NCBI GenBank assembly: GCA_965119715.1
Contig: OZ221969.1
Span: forward strand, 124,001 to 188,000
Direction: 5' to 3'
Origin: JASBYZ01 sp029983705
Lineage (GTDB): Bacteria > Actinomycetota > Coriobacteriia > Coriobacteriales > JAEZZM01
DNA: 64,000 nt
The position numbers were made by a program, and so were the translations under genes. The notes under the pieces were generated by a model. It was not told the DNA's origin and made no database searches. It saw only the letters and a program-made list of their open reading frames with translations. Below, piece by piece: positions 26,574 to 33,413 of the stretch (within the stretch, counting starts at the first letter, position 1; each line of letters starts with the position of its first letter).

Positions 26574-28417
26574 ATGAATTTAGATAAGCAATTTTCTCGT
26601 AGAAGCTTTTTAAGAAATGCTGCATTATTTGCTGGAGGTGTTGCGGGAGCATCAGCACTGAGCGGGCAAGTTCCAAGTACTGCTTTTGCCGCAGAACCTG
26701 GGGTAGGCAAAAACTGGGCAAAAGATGGCTCATTTGAGCTCAAGCTCATGCCAAGCTCAAGTACAAATGCCTCAAGTGAAGACGGCACCTATAGAGTGCA
26801 TAACGCAAGCTCTTTTCCTGCAGATAATGCAGACCCAATTCTACCAAGAAGTCTACCTTCAACGTGGGATATGGAGTGTGAGGTTTGTGTAGTAGGCGCA
26901 GGTGGGGGCGGCCTTAATGCAGCAGCACGCTCAGCTGAACTTGGGGCAAAAACTATCTGCGTTGAGGCTATGTCTATCGTTGGTGGCAACGCGCAGTCTG
27001 CAGGAATGTGCGCTATATTAGGTGGCTCCAAGCTTCAAGAGCCAAAAAAGTTTGCCTTTCCTGAATATCCCTTTGATCCTCAGGCGCTTACAGACTGGGC
27101 AATGGATGAGTATCACTATGCAGCAGACCCCTATCTAATTTATAAGATTTCTGAGATGGGAGGACCTTGCATTGACTGGATGGGAGACTGCGGAGTTGAG
27201 TGGAGATTTGGAGAAATCCCTGTATATGTAGCCCCTAAAGCGTCTACCTTAGATCACCACGTTCTTAAAATGAAAGATGCTACAGACAGAATGTATGAGT
27301 TTGCAAAAGAAAAAGGTTGCGAGTTTTACTTCCAATGTCCTGCAGTAGCTCTTGTGCAAGATGAGAGCGGAAGAATTGTTGGCATCGTTGTTAAAGATAA
27401 GTTTGAAGAAGAGAAATACATCCATGCAACAAAGGCTGTAATTCTTACTGCTGGAGGTTTTTGCAATAACAAAGCGCTTTTAGAAAAGTATATTCCTACT
27501 GCTGCCATGGGATGCGCCTCTAGTTATCTTGTGGCAGGTGAGACTGGAGAGTGCTTTAGGATGGGCCTGGGCGTAGGGGCAGATGTCTCCGGATTTAATA
27601 GCTCAGTTTCATTTGACGGAGGTATTGACTGGGAAGCAGAAGGTCAGGCCTGGACACACTTTTTATATGACGGCATGACTCAGCTTTCAAGGCAGCCATG
27701 GCTCACCATTGATAGAGCTGGAAACCGAGTAAGATTCTTAGACAGCCGCGTTAAAAAAACGGTGCAGATGCAATTTATACACTTGGAGACTTGGCAACTA
27801 TGCAGATGACCGTACCAGGGCATCGTTCCTACATTATTTTTGACTCGCACTATGAAGATCATTTAGCTGGCTTTGCGCAAGAGCATTGCAGAAAACTAAT
27901 CACCCCCGATCTTGAACAAATTGAAAAAGTTCCTGAACACTACAGAGACTGTCACCATGGAGTACAAGATGCCTTAGATGCAGACGTACTTAAAAAACGC
28001 GACTCACTTGAAGAGCTCGAAAAAGACCTTGGTTTTGAGACGGGCATTTTGGTTGAGGCAGTACAAAAGTTGAACGAGACCTGCGAAAAAGGAAAAGACG
28101 ACTACATGTACCCACTCCCTTCAGAGTGGCTTCATAAGGTGTCTGACCCTCCATTTTATGGTTGTCGCATCGGTGGAAACATCTACGGTACAAAGGCTGG
28201 ACTTTTAATTAACGATAAGATGCAGGTCATTAACACAAAAGGACGCATTATCCCAGGATTTTATGCCGGCTGGCATACCGCAGGAGGAGCTTGAGGTGAA
28301 AATAGCTACATTGGTGATGCTATCTTAGGCTCTGTTATGGGAGATGTGGGACTTGCTTTTTGTGGTGGCTACATCTGCGGAAACAGCGTCTTTGAAAATG
28401 AAATTAAGCAAGCTTAG
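26574..28417 (+). pseudogene. Tat-exported FAD-dependent reductase (fumarate reductase/flavocytochrome c type), broken
   Basis: The N-terminus has a Tat signal (SRRSFLRNA) and an AFAAE cleavage site, then the FAD-binding motif VVGAGGGGLNAAARSAE and VEAMSIVGGNAQSAG. The family reduces fumarate or related organic acceptors outside the cell. Two lesions are present. At the A7 run 27753-27759 the frame shifts; one more A restores RVKKNGADAIYTLGDLAT. At 28292-28294 an in-frame TGA interrupts GWHTAGGA-TGA-GENSYIGD, after which the frame runs on to a TAG at 28415. With one base restored the length is 614 residues. The start has a G-rich site. Decay, recoding or sequence error are all open. Confidence 0.82.
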
Positions 28418-28438
28418 CGCCTGAGGAGGGTAGTTAGG

Positions 28439-29164
28439 ATGAAATCTTTAAACAAAACGCGCCAAACATTTTTAGCGCTCTTTAGCTCAGCGCTTATTAT
28501 CGCCAAACTTATTCGTTTTGGCCTCTTTTTGATGGACTGTTTTGGCCTGCACAGTTATGACTACATATCCGGTCATGGAAAAACGCTCTTTGATACTATC
28601 TGTACAATTTTAACGGGAAGCTCGCTTTTTGCACTTCTTGCTACCTCAGGACTCATGCTTTCACTGGCGGTAGCAACTCCCCTCGTCTACGCTGCTTTAT
28701 TTGCCCAAGGCGATAAAAGCTTGATCAAAGCTCAAAAGGCCCTCATTGTTGGAGCAATAAGCGCTCTCGTAAACTTTATCTCACTTATTATTTGCATGAG
28801 TGGGGTAATTTCTGGTGTTCAGTTTGACACAATAATGTCTAAATCAAGCGGAGGCGTTGCCTCACTACTAATGCTAATCTGTCTCTTTATTGCGATTGCA
28901 AGCTTAATTGCCGCTGCATCAATGGTGCTTTGTATGTGCGTATCCAGGGCAGAAAAATCTAAATGCCCCATTGGTATTGGAGCTATAGTTATTCCTGCTA
29001 CCTTAGTATGTGGTCTGATTGTATTGCTACTTACTATTATGACTTTTGCCCAGTTTAACCAGGCGTCTCTTAATGCGCCAGTTATAAGTCTTTACCTCAT
29101 AATTGACACCGTAGTAAACTGTGCACTCTTAATTGGAGCACAAAAATTAATTGCTAAGCGCTAA
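28439..29164 (+). CDS. hypothetical multi-pass membrane protein
   Basis: I do not recognise this 241-residue protein. It shows about six hydrophobic helices (for example LFALLATSGLMLSLAVATPLV and VIPATLVCGLIVLLLTIM) joined by short Lys-containing loops, and no obvious cofactor or catalytic motif. The start has GGAGGG 9-10 bases upstream and lies 21 bases after the broken flavoprotein reductase, so it is probably in the same transcript and may belong to the same membrane redox or transport function. Its last 4 bases overlap the convergent tandem-MarR gene. Unlike its two upstream neighbours it is intact. Confidence 0.7.
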   Translation: MKSLNKTRQTFLALFSSALIIAKLIRFGLFLMDCFGLHSYDYISGHGKTLFDTICTILTGSSLFALLATSGLMLSLAVATPLVYAALFAQGDKSLIKAQKALIVGAISALVNFISLIICMSGVISGVQFDTIMSKSSGGVASLLMLICLFIAIASLIAAASMVLCMCVSRAEKSKCPIGIGAIVIPATLVCGLIVLLLTIMTFAQFNQASLNAPVISLYLIIDTVVNCALLIGAQKLIAKR

Positions 29165-30093
29165 TCTATTGGTCTGAGTGACTCAAGTTGCTCAGACCTT
29201 CTTTTGTCGTTAAAGTTCTTTAGAATAACTTTTTCAGCATCCACAATAGCCTGACACTGATCGGAATTGAGATTTTTAAAAATGAATTCCTCAGCTGTGC
29301 TGTTTACACAATTTTGAACCAGGTCAACTAAAAACTCGCCTTCATTGGTTAAAACAACATAGACGGCTTTTTTGTCGCGATTGCTTTGGAGTCGAGTTAC
29401 CGCATCTTTTTTAGCAAGACTATCTACAGCTCTACCTATATTTACTGGATTTAAAATAAGCTGCTCTGAGAGTTTTGAAAGACGTACTGCTTCTGAGAGT
29501 TCTGAGAGCCTTTGAAGCACTCGGGCCTCATGCAAGTTACACTTACAGTGCTGCTTTAGGCTTAAGGCAAGATGTTTTCTGTAAAGCTCAAAGGCAGAAA
29601 GTGCCAGCGAGCTCTTATATTTGCCCCCAAAAGCTTCAGTTAAGTCTGGATTGATTGCAGCACCAGCAAAAATAGACTCTTCTAAAATGTGCTTATACAC
29701 ATCAACCTGAGTTGGGAAGTTCTCATACAAATCCTCAACAATGCGCCGGTCAATGCTTGCGATATGTTTGAGGCCTTGCTCAGTAATAAACACCTGGCGC
29801 TTTCTTTGATCTTCTCCCTCAGGAGCAATGCGCTCAATAAGCTTGAGTTCCTCAAGGATTTTTAGAGATTGGCTTATAACATTAGGCTTAAGCAGCAAAA
29901 GCTCTGAGAGCTCAGACTGCATTACTCCCCCATCTTTTGCAGCTGCAATTTGTAAAAGCAAGCGATACTCAGCCGGATTTAAACTGCTGTTTTTGCTCAA
30001 ACCATTTTTAAGCGTCTCATGGGTCAAATTAAAAGCAATAAAATACTTTGAGTCTAGTTTTGGGTAAGACTCATTTGATTGATTCATATTCAT
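29161..30093 (-). CDS. transcriptional regulator with two fused MarR-type domains
   Basis: At 310 residues it is about twice the normal MarR size. The first winged helix spans about residues 40-112 (MQSELSELLLLKPNVISQSLK recognition region, then the wing EGEDQRKRQVFIT). A second spans about 190-262 (RLSKLSEQLILNPVNIGRAV, then wing SNRDKKAVYVVLT). Both keep the basic wing typical of DNA binding, so one chain could act like a MarR dimer. It lies convergent to the flavoprotein operon and is the likely regulator of it or of the DUF5692-like gene; an ATATAGTT segment occurs both before this gene (30108-30115) and in the 26003-26201 divergent promoter region. The ligand is unknown. Confidence 0.8.
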   Translation of the reverse strand: MNMNQSNESYPKLDSKYFIAFNLTHETLKNGLSKNSSLNPAEYRLLLQIAAAKDGGVMQSELSELLLLKPNVISQSLKILEELKLIERIAPEGEDQRKRQVFITEQGLKHIASIDRRIVEDLYENFPTQVDVYKHILEESIFAGAAINPDLTEAFGGKYKSSLALSAFELYRKHLALSLKQHCKCNLHEARVLQRLSELSEAVRLSKLSEQLILNPVNIGRAVDSLAKKDAVTRLQSNRDKKAVYVVLTNEGEFLVDLVQNCVNSTAEEFIFKNLNSDQCQAIVDAEKVILKNFNDKRRSEQLESLRPID

Positions 30094-30140
30094 CTATTCT
30101 CAATAAAATATAGTTCAAATTTTAAATAATATTATGACAA

Positions 30141-31025
30141 TTAAATATTAATCCCAACAACCATAGTATAGGCTTCGTCGCGATTGATATCAAATGTTCG
30201 GCTGACTTCTTTTGCGATTTGACTCTTTTTCATACCTTCTGCAAGCTTTTGTTTGATAAATTCTTCTGGCGATAAGCTCGCTAAGGGACTCAAGCTTTGT
30301 GTTAGCTCTTGCATCATCTCAAGTGCATTTTTTACAGTCCCATCTTCATTCCTTGGAGCATCTACAACCAGCACAATCTCGCCCTTAATGCTTTCTCGAG
30401 ATTTAAGTTCTTTTGCAAGTTCAAATAAGGGCATACGAAGCACTTCTTCATGGAGTTTAGTAATCTCTCGTGCGAGCACTGCAGTTCGTGATGGAAACAC
30501 TTCAGCTAGATTTTCTAGAGTTTCCTGCACGCGGTATGGGGATTCGTAAAATACCAGAGCAGCTGCATAGTATTTAAGAGCGCTAAAGAGTTCAATTTGA
30601 GCTTGCTTTTTTCTTGGAGGAAATCCTGCAAAATAAAAGGTATCAATTCCTAAGCCTGAAAGTACTAATGCCTGTATTACTGCAGAAGGACCTGGAATAG
30701 CCTCAATTTTTAGATTTGCTTCACGCGCCTTATCAACAAGATGGGTACCGGGATCAGAAATTCCTGGCGTGCCCGCATCAGATACAAAAGCGAAAACTTC
30801 TCCGCCTTTCATGCGCTCTATAAGCTCAGGCGTTTTAGCTGCAATGACGTTGTCGTCGCATCTTTCAAGCTTGGTATGTATATCAAAATGATTGAGGAGC
30901 TTAGAACTCACACGAGTATCCTCAGCTAAAATAACATCTACGTGAGAGAGCGCCTCTAAAGCACGGCTACTCATATCTCCGAGATTACCAATTGGAGTTG
31001 CTACGATATATAAAGAGGTGTTCAT
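30141..31025 (-). CDS. rsmI: 16S rRNA (cytidine-1402-2'-O)-methyltransferase
   Basis: SAM-dependent enzyme of the tetrapyrrole-methylase fold that 2'-O-methylates C1402 in the ribosomal decoding centre. Family blocks include LYIVATPIGNLGDMS at the start, ILAEDTRVSSKLLNHF, FVSDAGTPGISDPG, IPGPSAVIQAL, AGFPPRKK and FYESPYRV. The C-terminal extension contains a short helical domain (SQIAKEVSRTF) often found in RsmI. At 294 residues it is normal. It lies alone on the minus strand between the regulator gene and a region of remnants. Confidence 0.96.
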   Translation of the reverse strand: MNTSLYIVATPIGNLGDMSSRALEALSHVDVILAEDTRVSSKLLNHFDIHTKLERCDDNVIAAKTPELIERMKGGEVFAFVSDAGTPGISDPGTHLVDKAREANLKIEAIPGPSAVIQALVLSGLGIDTFYFAGFPPRKKQAQIELFSALKYYAAALVFYESPYRVQETLENLAEVFPSRTAVLAREITKLHEEVLRMPLFELAKELKSRESIKGEIVLVVDAPRNEDGTVKNALEMMQELTQSLSPLASLSPEEFIKQKLAEGMKKSQIAKEVSRTFDINRDEAYTMVVGINI

Positions 31026-31073
31026 ACTGTCCTTAACTGCGTGTAACTGTTTAATTATTAGTATAGCTTAAGC

Positions 31074-31125
31074 TTATTTTGTATGAGATTCCATGTGTTC
31101 ACGAATTAGTTGCTTTAGTTTGCGA
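31074..31125 (-). pseudogene. C-terminal fragment of a second RHH-like protein
   Basis: On the minus strand, codons just before a TAA at 31074 read KLKQLIREHMESHTK. This parallels FLKQLIKEHMERNI at the end of the intact small gene 75 bases upstream (31202-31384). No start or N-terminal part is recognisable, so it is a decayed or truncated duplicate. Confidence 0.6.
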
Positions 31126-31201
31126 TAGTAAAAAGATGTGGACAGATACAACAAAATATTTTTTATGATAGAAGGGGCTGAATCGGAGTGGATTGCTCTT
31201 T

Positions 31202-31384
31202 TTATATATTGCGTTCCATATGTTCCTTAATAAGCTGCTTTAAAAAGCCTGATTTATTGGGTTGAGCGTCTAGGTATTCTAGTAGTTCTTTTTCATTTGG
31301 GCTAAAGATTACTGAACGTTGACTAATCTTTTCTTTGTCGTATTTTGCTTTAGCTTTCTTTTGAGCGTCACTAATGTTTTTCAT
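31202..31384 (-). CDS. small ribbon-helix-helix-like protein
   Basis: A 60-residue, highly charged protein. The N-terminus SDAQKKAKAKYDKEK resembles small DNA-binding proteins carried by plasmids and integrative elements; the middle IFSPNEKELLEYL and end FLKQLIKEHMERN fit a beta-strand followed by two helices, as in Arc/CopG-type repressors or antitoxins. I see no partner toxin in an operon arrangement, but a hydrophobic peptide gene lies just upstream on the same strand. AAAGGAT precedes the start. Function as a transcriptional regulator of an excised element is inference. Confidence 0.55.
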   Translation of the reverse strand: MKNISDAQKKAKAKYDKEKISQRSVIFSPNEKELLEYLDAQPNKSGFLKQLIKEHMERNI

Positions 31385-31459
31385 GGTTATCCTTTCTCTT
31401 ATGTGATAAGATTTAGGAAGTCGGGAGAAGCTCTATTTTTGAGCCCCTCCCTTTTGTAC

Positions 31460-31543
31460 CTAGCCTTTCTTCTTAATCATAATAGTAACTTTGATGGAGA
31501 CTACTATCACTAGAAGGAAGGCTATTTTTATGGTGACTTCCAC
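31460..31543 (-). CDS. 27-residue hydrophobic peptide, possible type I toxin-like
   Basis: This short frame starts with GTG 6 bases after GGAGGTGAT (31558-31550), a near-perfect complement of the 16S rRNA 3' end. It encodes MEVTIKIAFLLVIVVSIKV followed by TIMIKKKG: one membrane helix and a basic tail, the layout of small membrane toxins and holin-like peptides. An inverted repeat (AGCCTTTCTTCT at 31462-31473 and AGAAGGAAGGCT at 31512-31523, one G-U type mismatch) lies inside the frame, and on the plus strand it is followed by ATTTTTA, so it could terminate an antisense RNA. It is not recognised as a named family. The small RHH-like gene lies 75 bases downstream. Confidence 0.5.
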   Translation of the reverse strand: MEVTIKIAFLLVIVVSIKVTIMIKKKG

Positions 31544-31640
31544 TTTCTTATCACCTCCTTTTTTATTTTTTCATATACACAACACGCTGCATATAAGAAA
31601 GTACTATTTATGACTTTTTAAGAAAATAGTTTTCCACCAA

Positions 31641-31853
31641 TTGTTAGCAATTAGAAGCAGCTTGTTGAAGACAGCGGACTTGCAAGACTGTAAGAGCGTA
31701 AACATGCTTACGGGCTACCATACCAGTCATGCAGCTCCGCGGGTTGGGCGATGCAAGAAAATGCGGGCAAAACGAAACAAGCAGGAGCATTTAGCGGCGC
31801 ACTTAATGATAAGAATGGCCATACCTCGTAAGGCGCATAGCGCACGCAAATAA
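31641..31853 (+). other. G+C-richer segment, possible mobile-element remnant
   Basis: This stretch is richer in G+C than its AT-rich flanks. The plus-strand frame of 70 codons begins with TTG, has no ribosome binding site and is rich in Arg, Lys and His, and I do not recognise it. On the minus strand the frames are broken by stops. It looks like a piece of a foreign element rather than an active gene. The wider region 31544-31857 otherwise shows nothing I can name. Confidence 0.3.
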
Positions 31854-31857
31854 AAAG

Positions 31858-31980
31858 ATGAAAGCATTTAGGAAGTCAGATAAGAAAAATCTCATCAATA
31901 GGATTCCAAAGAGTTCAAGTGTGCCAAAACAAGGTGTTGGGACTGCCTTAAACCATTTATTTACAGCAAGCATGATTTAA
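31858..31980 (+). other. possible 40-codon ORF or gene remnant
   Basis: An open frame from ATG 31858 to TAA 31978-31980 encodes MKAFRKSDKKNLINRIPKSS followed by VPKQGVGTALNHLFTASMI. It has a plausible coding composition, but the only purine tract before it is AAAAAG adjoining the ATG. The frame is open upstream to 31810, which suggests it may be the 3' end of a larger lost gene. I do not recognise it. Confidence 0.3.
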
Positions 31981-32044
31981 CTAAAGGATATGCCAATTTT
32001 GATGCAGACTAGGGGACGTTAGGGTTTTTCAATCATCTAGAAAA

Positions 32045-32073
32045 CAAAAAAGCCAGCCACTTTATAGCGGCTG
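32045..32073 (-). terminator. Rho-independent terminator after tRNA-Phe
   Basis: On the minus strand CAGCCGCT-ATAA-AGTGGCTG forms an 8-bp stem with a 4-base loop (one G-U), followed by GCTTTTTTG. It lies 15 bases after the tRNA 3' end. Confidence 0.85.
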
Positions 32074-32087
32074 ACCTTGGATTTTAA

Positions 32088-32163
32088 TGGTGGTCGTACC
32101 TGGACTTGAACCAGGGACACGAGGATTTTCAGTCCTCTGCTCTACCGGCTGAGCTATACGACC
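32088..32163 (-). tRNA. tRNA-Phe (GAA)
   Basis: A full cloverleaf of 76 nt reads on the minus strand. The acceptor GGTCGTA pairs with TACGACC, the anticodon stem GAGGA/TCCTC holds loop CTGAAAA with anticodon GAA, and the T arm is CCTGG-TTCAAGT-CCAGG. The 3' CCA is encoded. The region on its 3' side contains gene remnants, as expected for a tRNA that has served as an integration site. Confidence 0.97.
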
Positions 32164-32193
32164 AAAGTTATAAACACAGTTTTATTAGTATAC

Positions 32194-32640
32194 CTAATTC
32201 ATTTCATTGGTCAACCTTAAAATAAAACCGCACACATCTATTATTGATTCTCCATCAATTTCCGCAGCACCTTTGAGCTCTTGGCCATCAATATGTGTTG
32301 AGTTGAGTGATGATAAATCTCTTGCAATGCATTTTTCATTATCCAAACTTATCTCTAAATGCTTTCTCGATACATGGATATCATTCAAAATAATATCAGC
32401 CCGAGCATCTCTCCCAACTAATATGCACTTAGTTTGTATGGGTTTTACAACTTCTTTGCCCTCAAGGTTTTGAATCTTTATATGAGTAAAGCACAGTGCA
32501 CCAAATTTTTGAGTATCCTCTGTTTCGCTCACCTTATCTAGCTGTTCAAATTCATATAAACAGTTATAGCAAGCATGCTGGTAATCAAATAATTTTGAGT
32601 GGCACCTTGGACACTCTTTAGCTAAACTTATCGATAACAA
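32194..32640 (-). CDS. zinc-ribbon and FHA domain protein of the Tad locus
   Basis: The N-terminus has CPRCHSKLF and CYNCLYEFE, a four-cysteine zinc ribbon; residues about 65-145 form an FHA phosphothreonine-binding domain with LVGRDARADIILND, VSRKHLEI and LNSTHIDGQEL. It likely reads Ser/Thr phosphorylation state and docks a partner, perhaps controlling pilus assembly, but no kinase is in the window. The frame extends to 32688, yet a TTG at 32640 has AGGAGG 9 bases upstream and gives a start right before the zinc ribbon. It overlaps the DUF192 gene by 23 bases and ends the Tad operon, next to tRNA-Phe. Confidence 0.78.
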   Translation of the reverse strand: MLSISLAKECPRCHSKLFDYQHACYNCLYEFEQLDKVSETEDTQKFGALCFTHIKIQNLEGKEVVKPIQTKCILVGRDARADIILNDIHVSRKHLEISLDNEKCIARDLSSLNSTHIDGQELKGAAEIDGESIIDVCGFILRLTNEMN

Positions 32641-32947
32641 AACGCTCCCCCTCCTTTGGCCAATAGGCATCTGATGCAAATCTTTCAAGTGCTGCGTAAG
32701 CTTTGCCGTAGGTTAGAATTTTTCCAGGCTTTTGATTAAGATGCGTTTGTATAACAAGAAAATTTCTATCGCAAAACAAAATGTCTAGATTTTCCCTCAT
32801 AAAAAAGGTATGCACGCTACTGCAGTTTTTAAATAGAAGGCAGCTATCACCAAACTTTTCAGGAGTAGTAAACAAGAGTCCTTTTGCTCTTGACACAAAT
32901 CCTCGAGCTTCAAGCACCTTAAATGTGGGCTCAATTTCTTTATTCAT
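32618..32947 (-). CDS. DUF192 family protein
   Basis: A 109-residue protein of the DUF192 beta-barrel family. Family traits seen are the RGFVSRAKGLLF segment, the SSVHTFFMRENLDILFCD block (usual H-F-M-N--LD--F-D), and PGKILTYGKAYAALERF. The function of DUF192 is not known; it is often found in or near Tad pilus clusters, as here. It starts right after the TadF-like gene and its 3' end overlaps the FHA gene, so translation is probably coupled. It lacks a signal peptide, unlike many DUF192 proteins. Confidence 0.72.
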   Translation of the reverse strand: MNKEIEPTFKVLEARGFVSRAKGLLFTTPEKFGDSCLLFKNCSSVHTFFMRENLDILFCDRNFLVIQTHLNQKPGKILTYGKAYAALERFASDAYWPKEGERFVIDKFS

Positions 32948-33409
32948 TTAAAACACCACGCCACTTTGATATGGATCAATAACAATTGTTTTTTCGTGAG
33001 CAATAATCTCAGGAATTCCCGCTTGTACTGAAGCTACCGAAAAATCCCCAGGAAAAGGGTGATAAATCAATGTCGCTGTATAACGATGCAGATGAGGAGT
33101 TAGACTAAACTGTGCTTCTCCTTTTTCATTTTCTCCGAGCGATTGCGAACTCACGCGCACCTCTACTCGCTTACAATCTTTTAAGGATTTCTCAAGTGCA
33201 CTTTTTACCTCTTCATTCATATTGGCACTTCCTGAAGCAGGAGAAACTGATTTTGAGATAAGTTGAGGTAGAGCAACCGAAGTAAATATAATCTGCGCCT
33301 CAATAAACCAAAATAGGTTAAGTACGATAAGAAATATTACAATTGCCACCGGAAGTATTACTGCAAGCTCAACATACATTTGCCCTTTTTCATCTTCAAA
33401 TTTATTCAT
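32948..33409 (-). CDS. TadF/TadE-like minor pseudopilin
   Basis: Type IVb prepilin-like protein. After a short leader comes EDEKGQMYVELAVILPVAIV: cleavage would follow the Gly, leaving Glu at +5, then one hydrophobic helix. The remaining 100 residues are an extracytoplasmic domain. TadE/TadF-type proteins are minor pilins needed for Flp pilus assembly. ATG 33409 is chosen over the open frame start at 33427 because GGAG lies 7 bases before it. It overlaps neither neighbour's reading by more than a few bases and sits in the pilus operon. Confidence 0.8.
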   Translation of the reverse strand: MNKFEDEKGQMYVELAVILPVAIVIFLIVLNLFWFIEAQIIFTSVALPQLISKSVSPASGSANMNEEVKSALEKSLKDCKRVEVRVSSQSLGENEKGEAQFSLTPHLHRYTATLIYHPFPGDFSVASVQAGIPEIIAHEKTIVIDPYQSGVVF

Positions 33410-33413
33410 CTCA

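Noticed and set aside
26114..26733. Two long minus-strand frames opposite the FMN-binding gene
   Set aside because: They have no ribosome binding site or recognisable motif, and the plus strand carries a clear FMN_bind domain and Tat signal.
31319..31513. A 64-codon plus-strand frame in the remnant region
   Set aside because: It overlaps the RHH-like and hydrophobic-peptide genes antisense and has no ribosome binding site.
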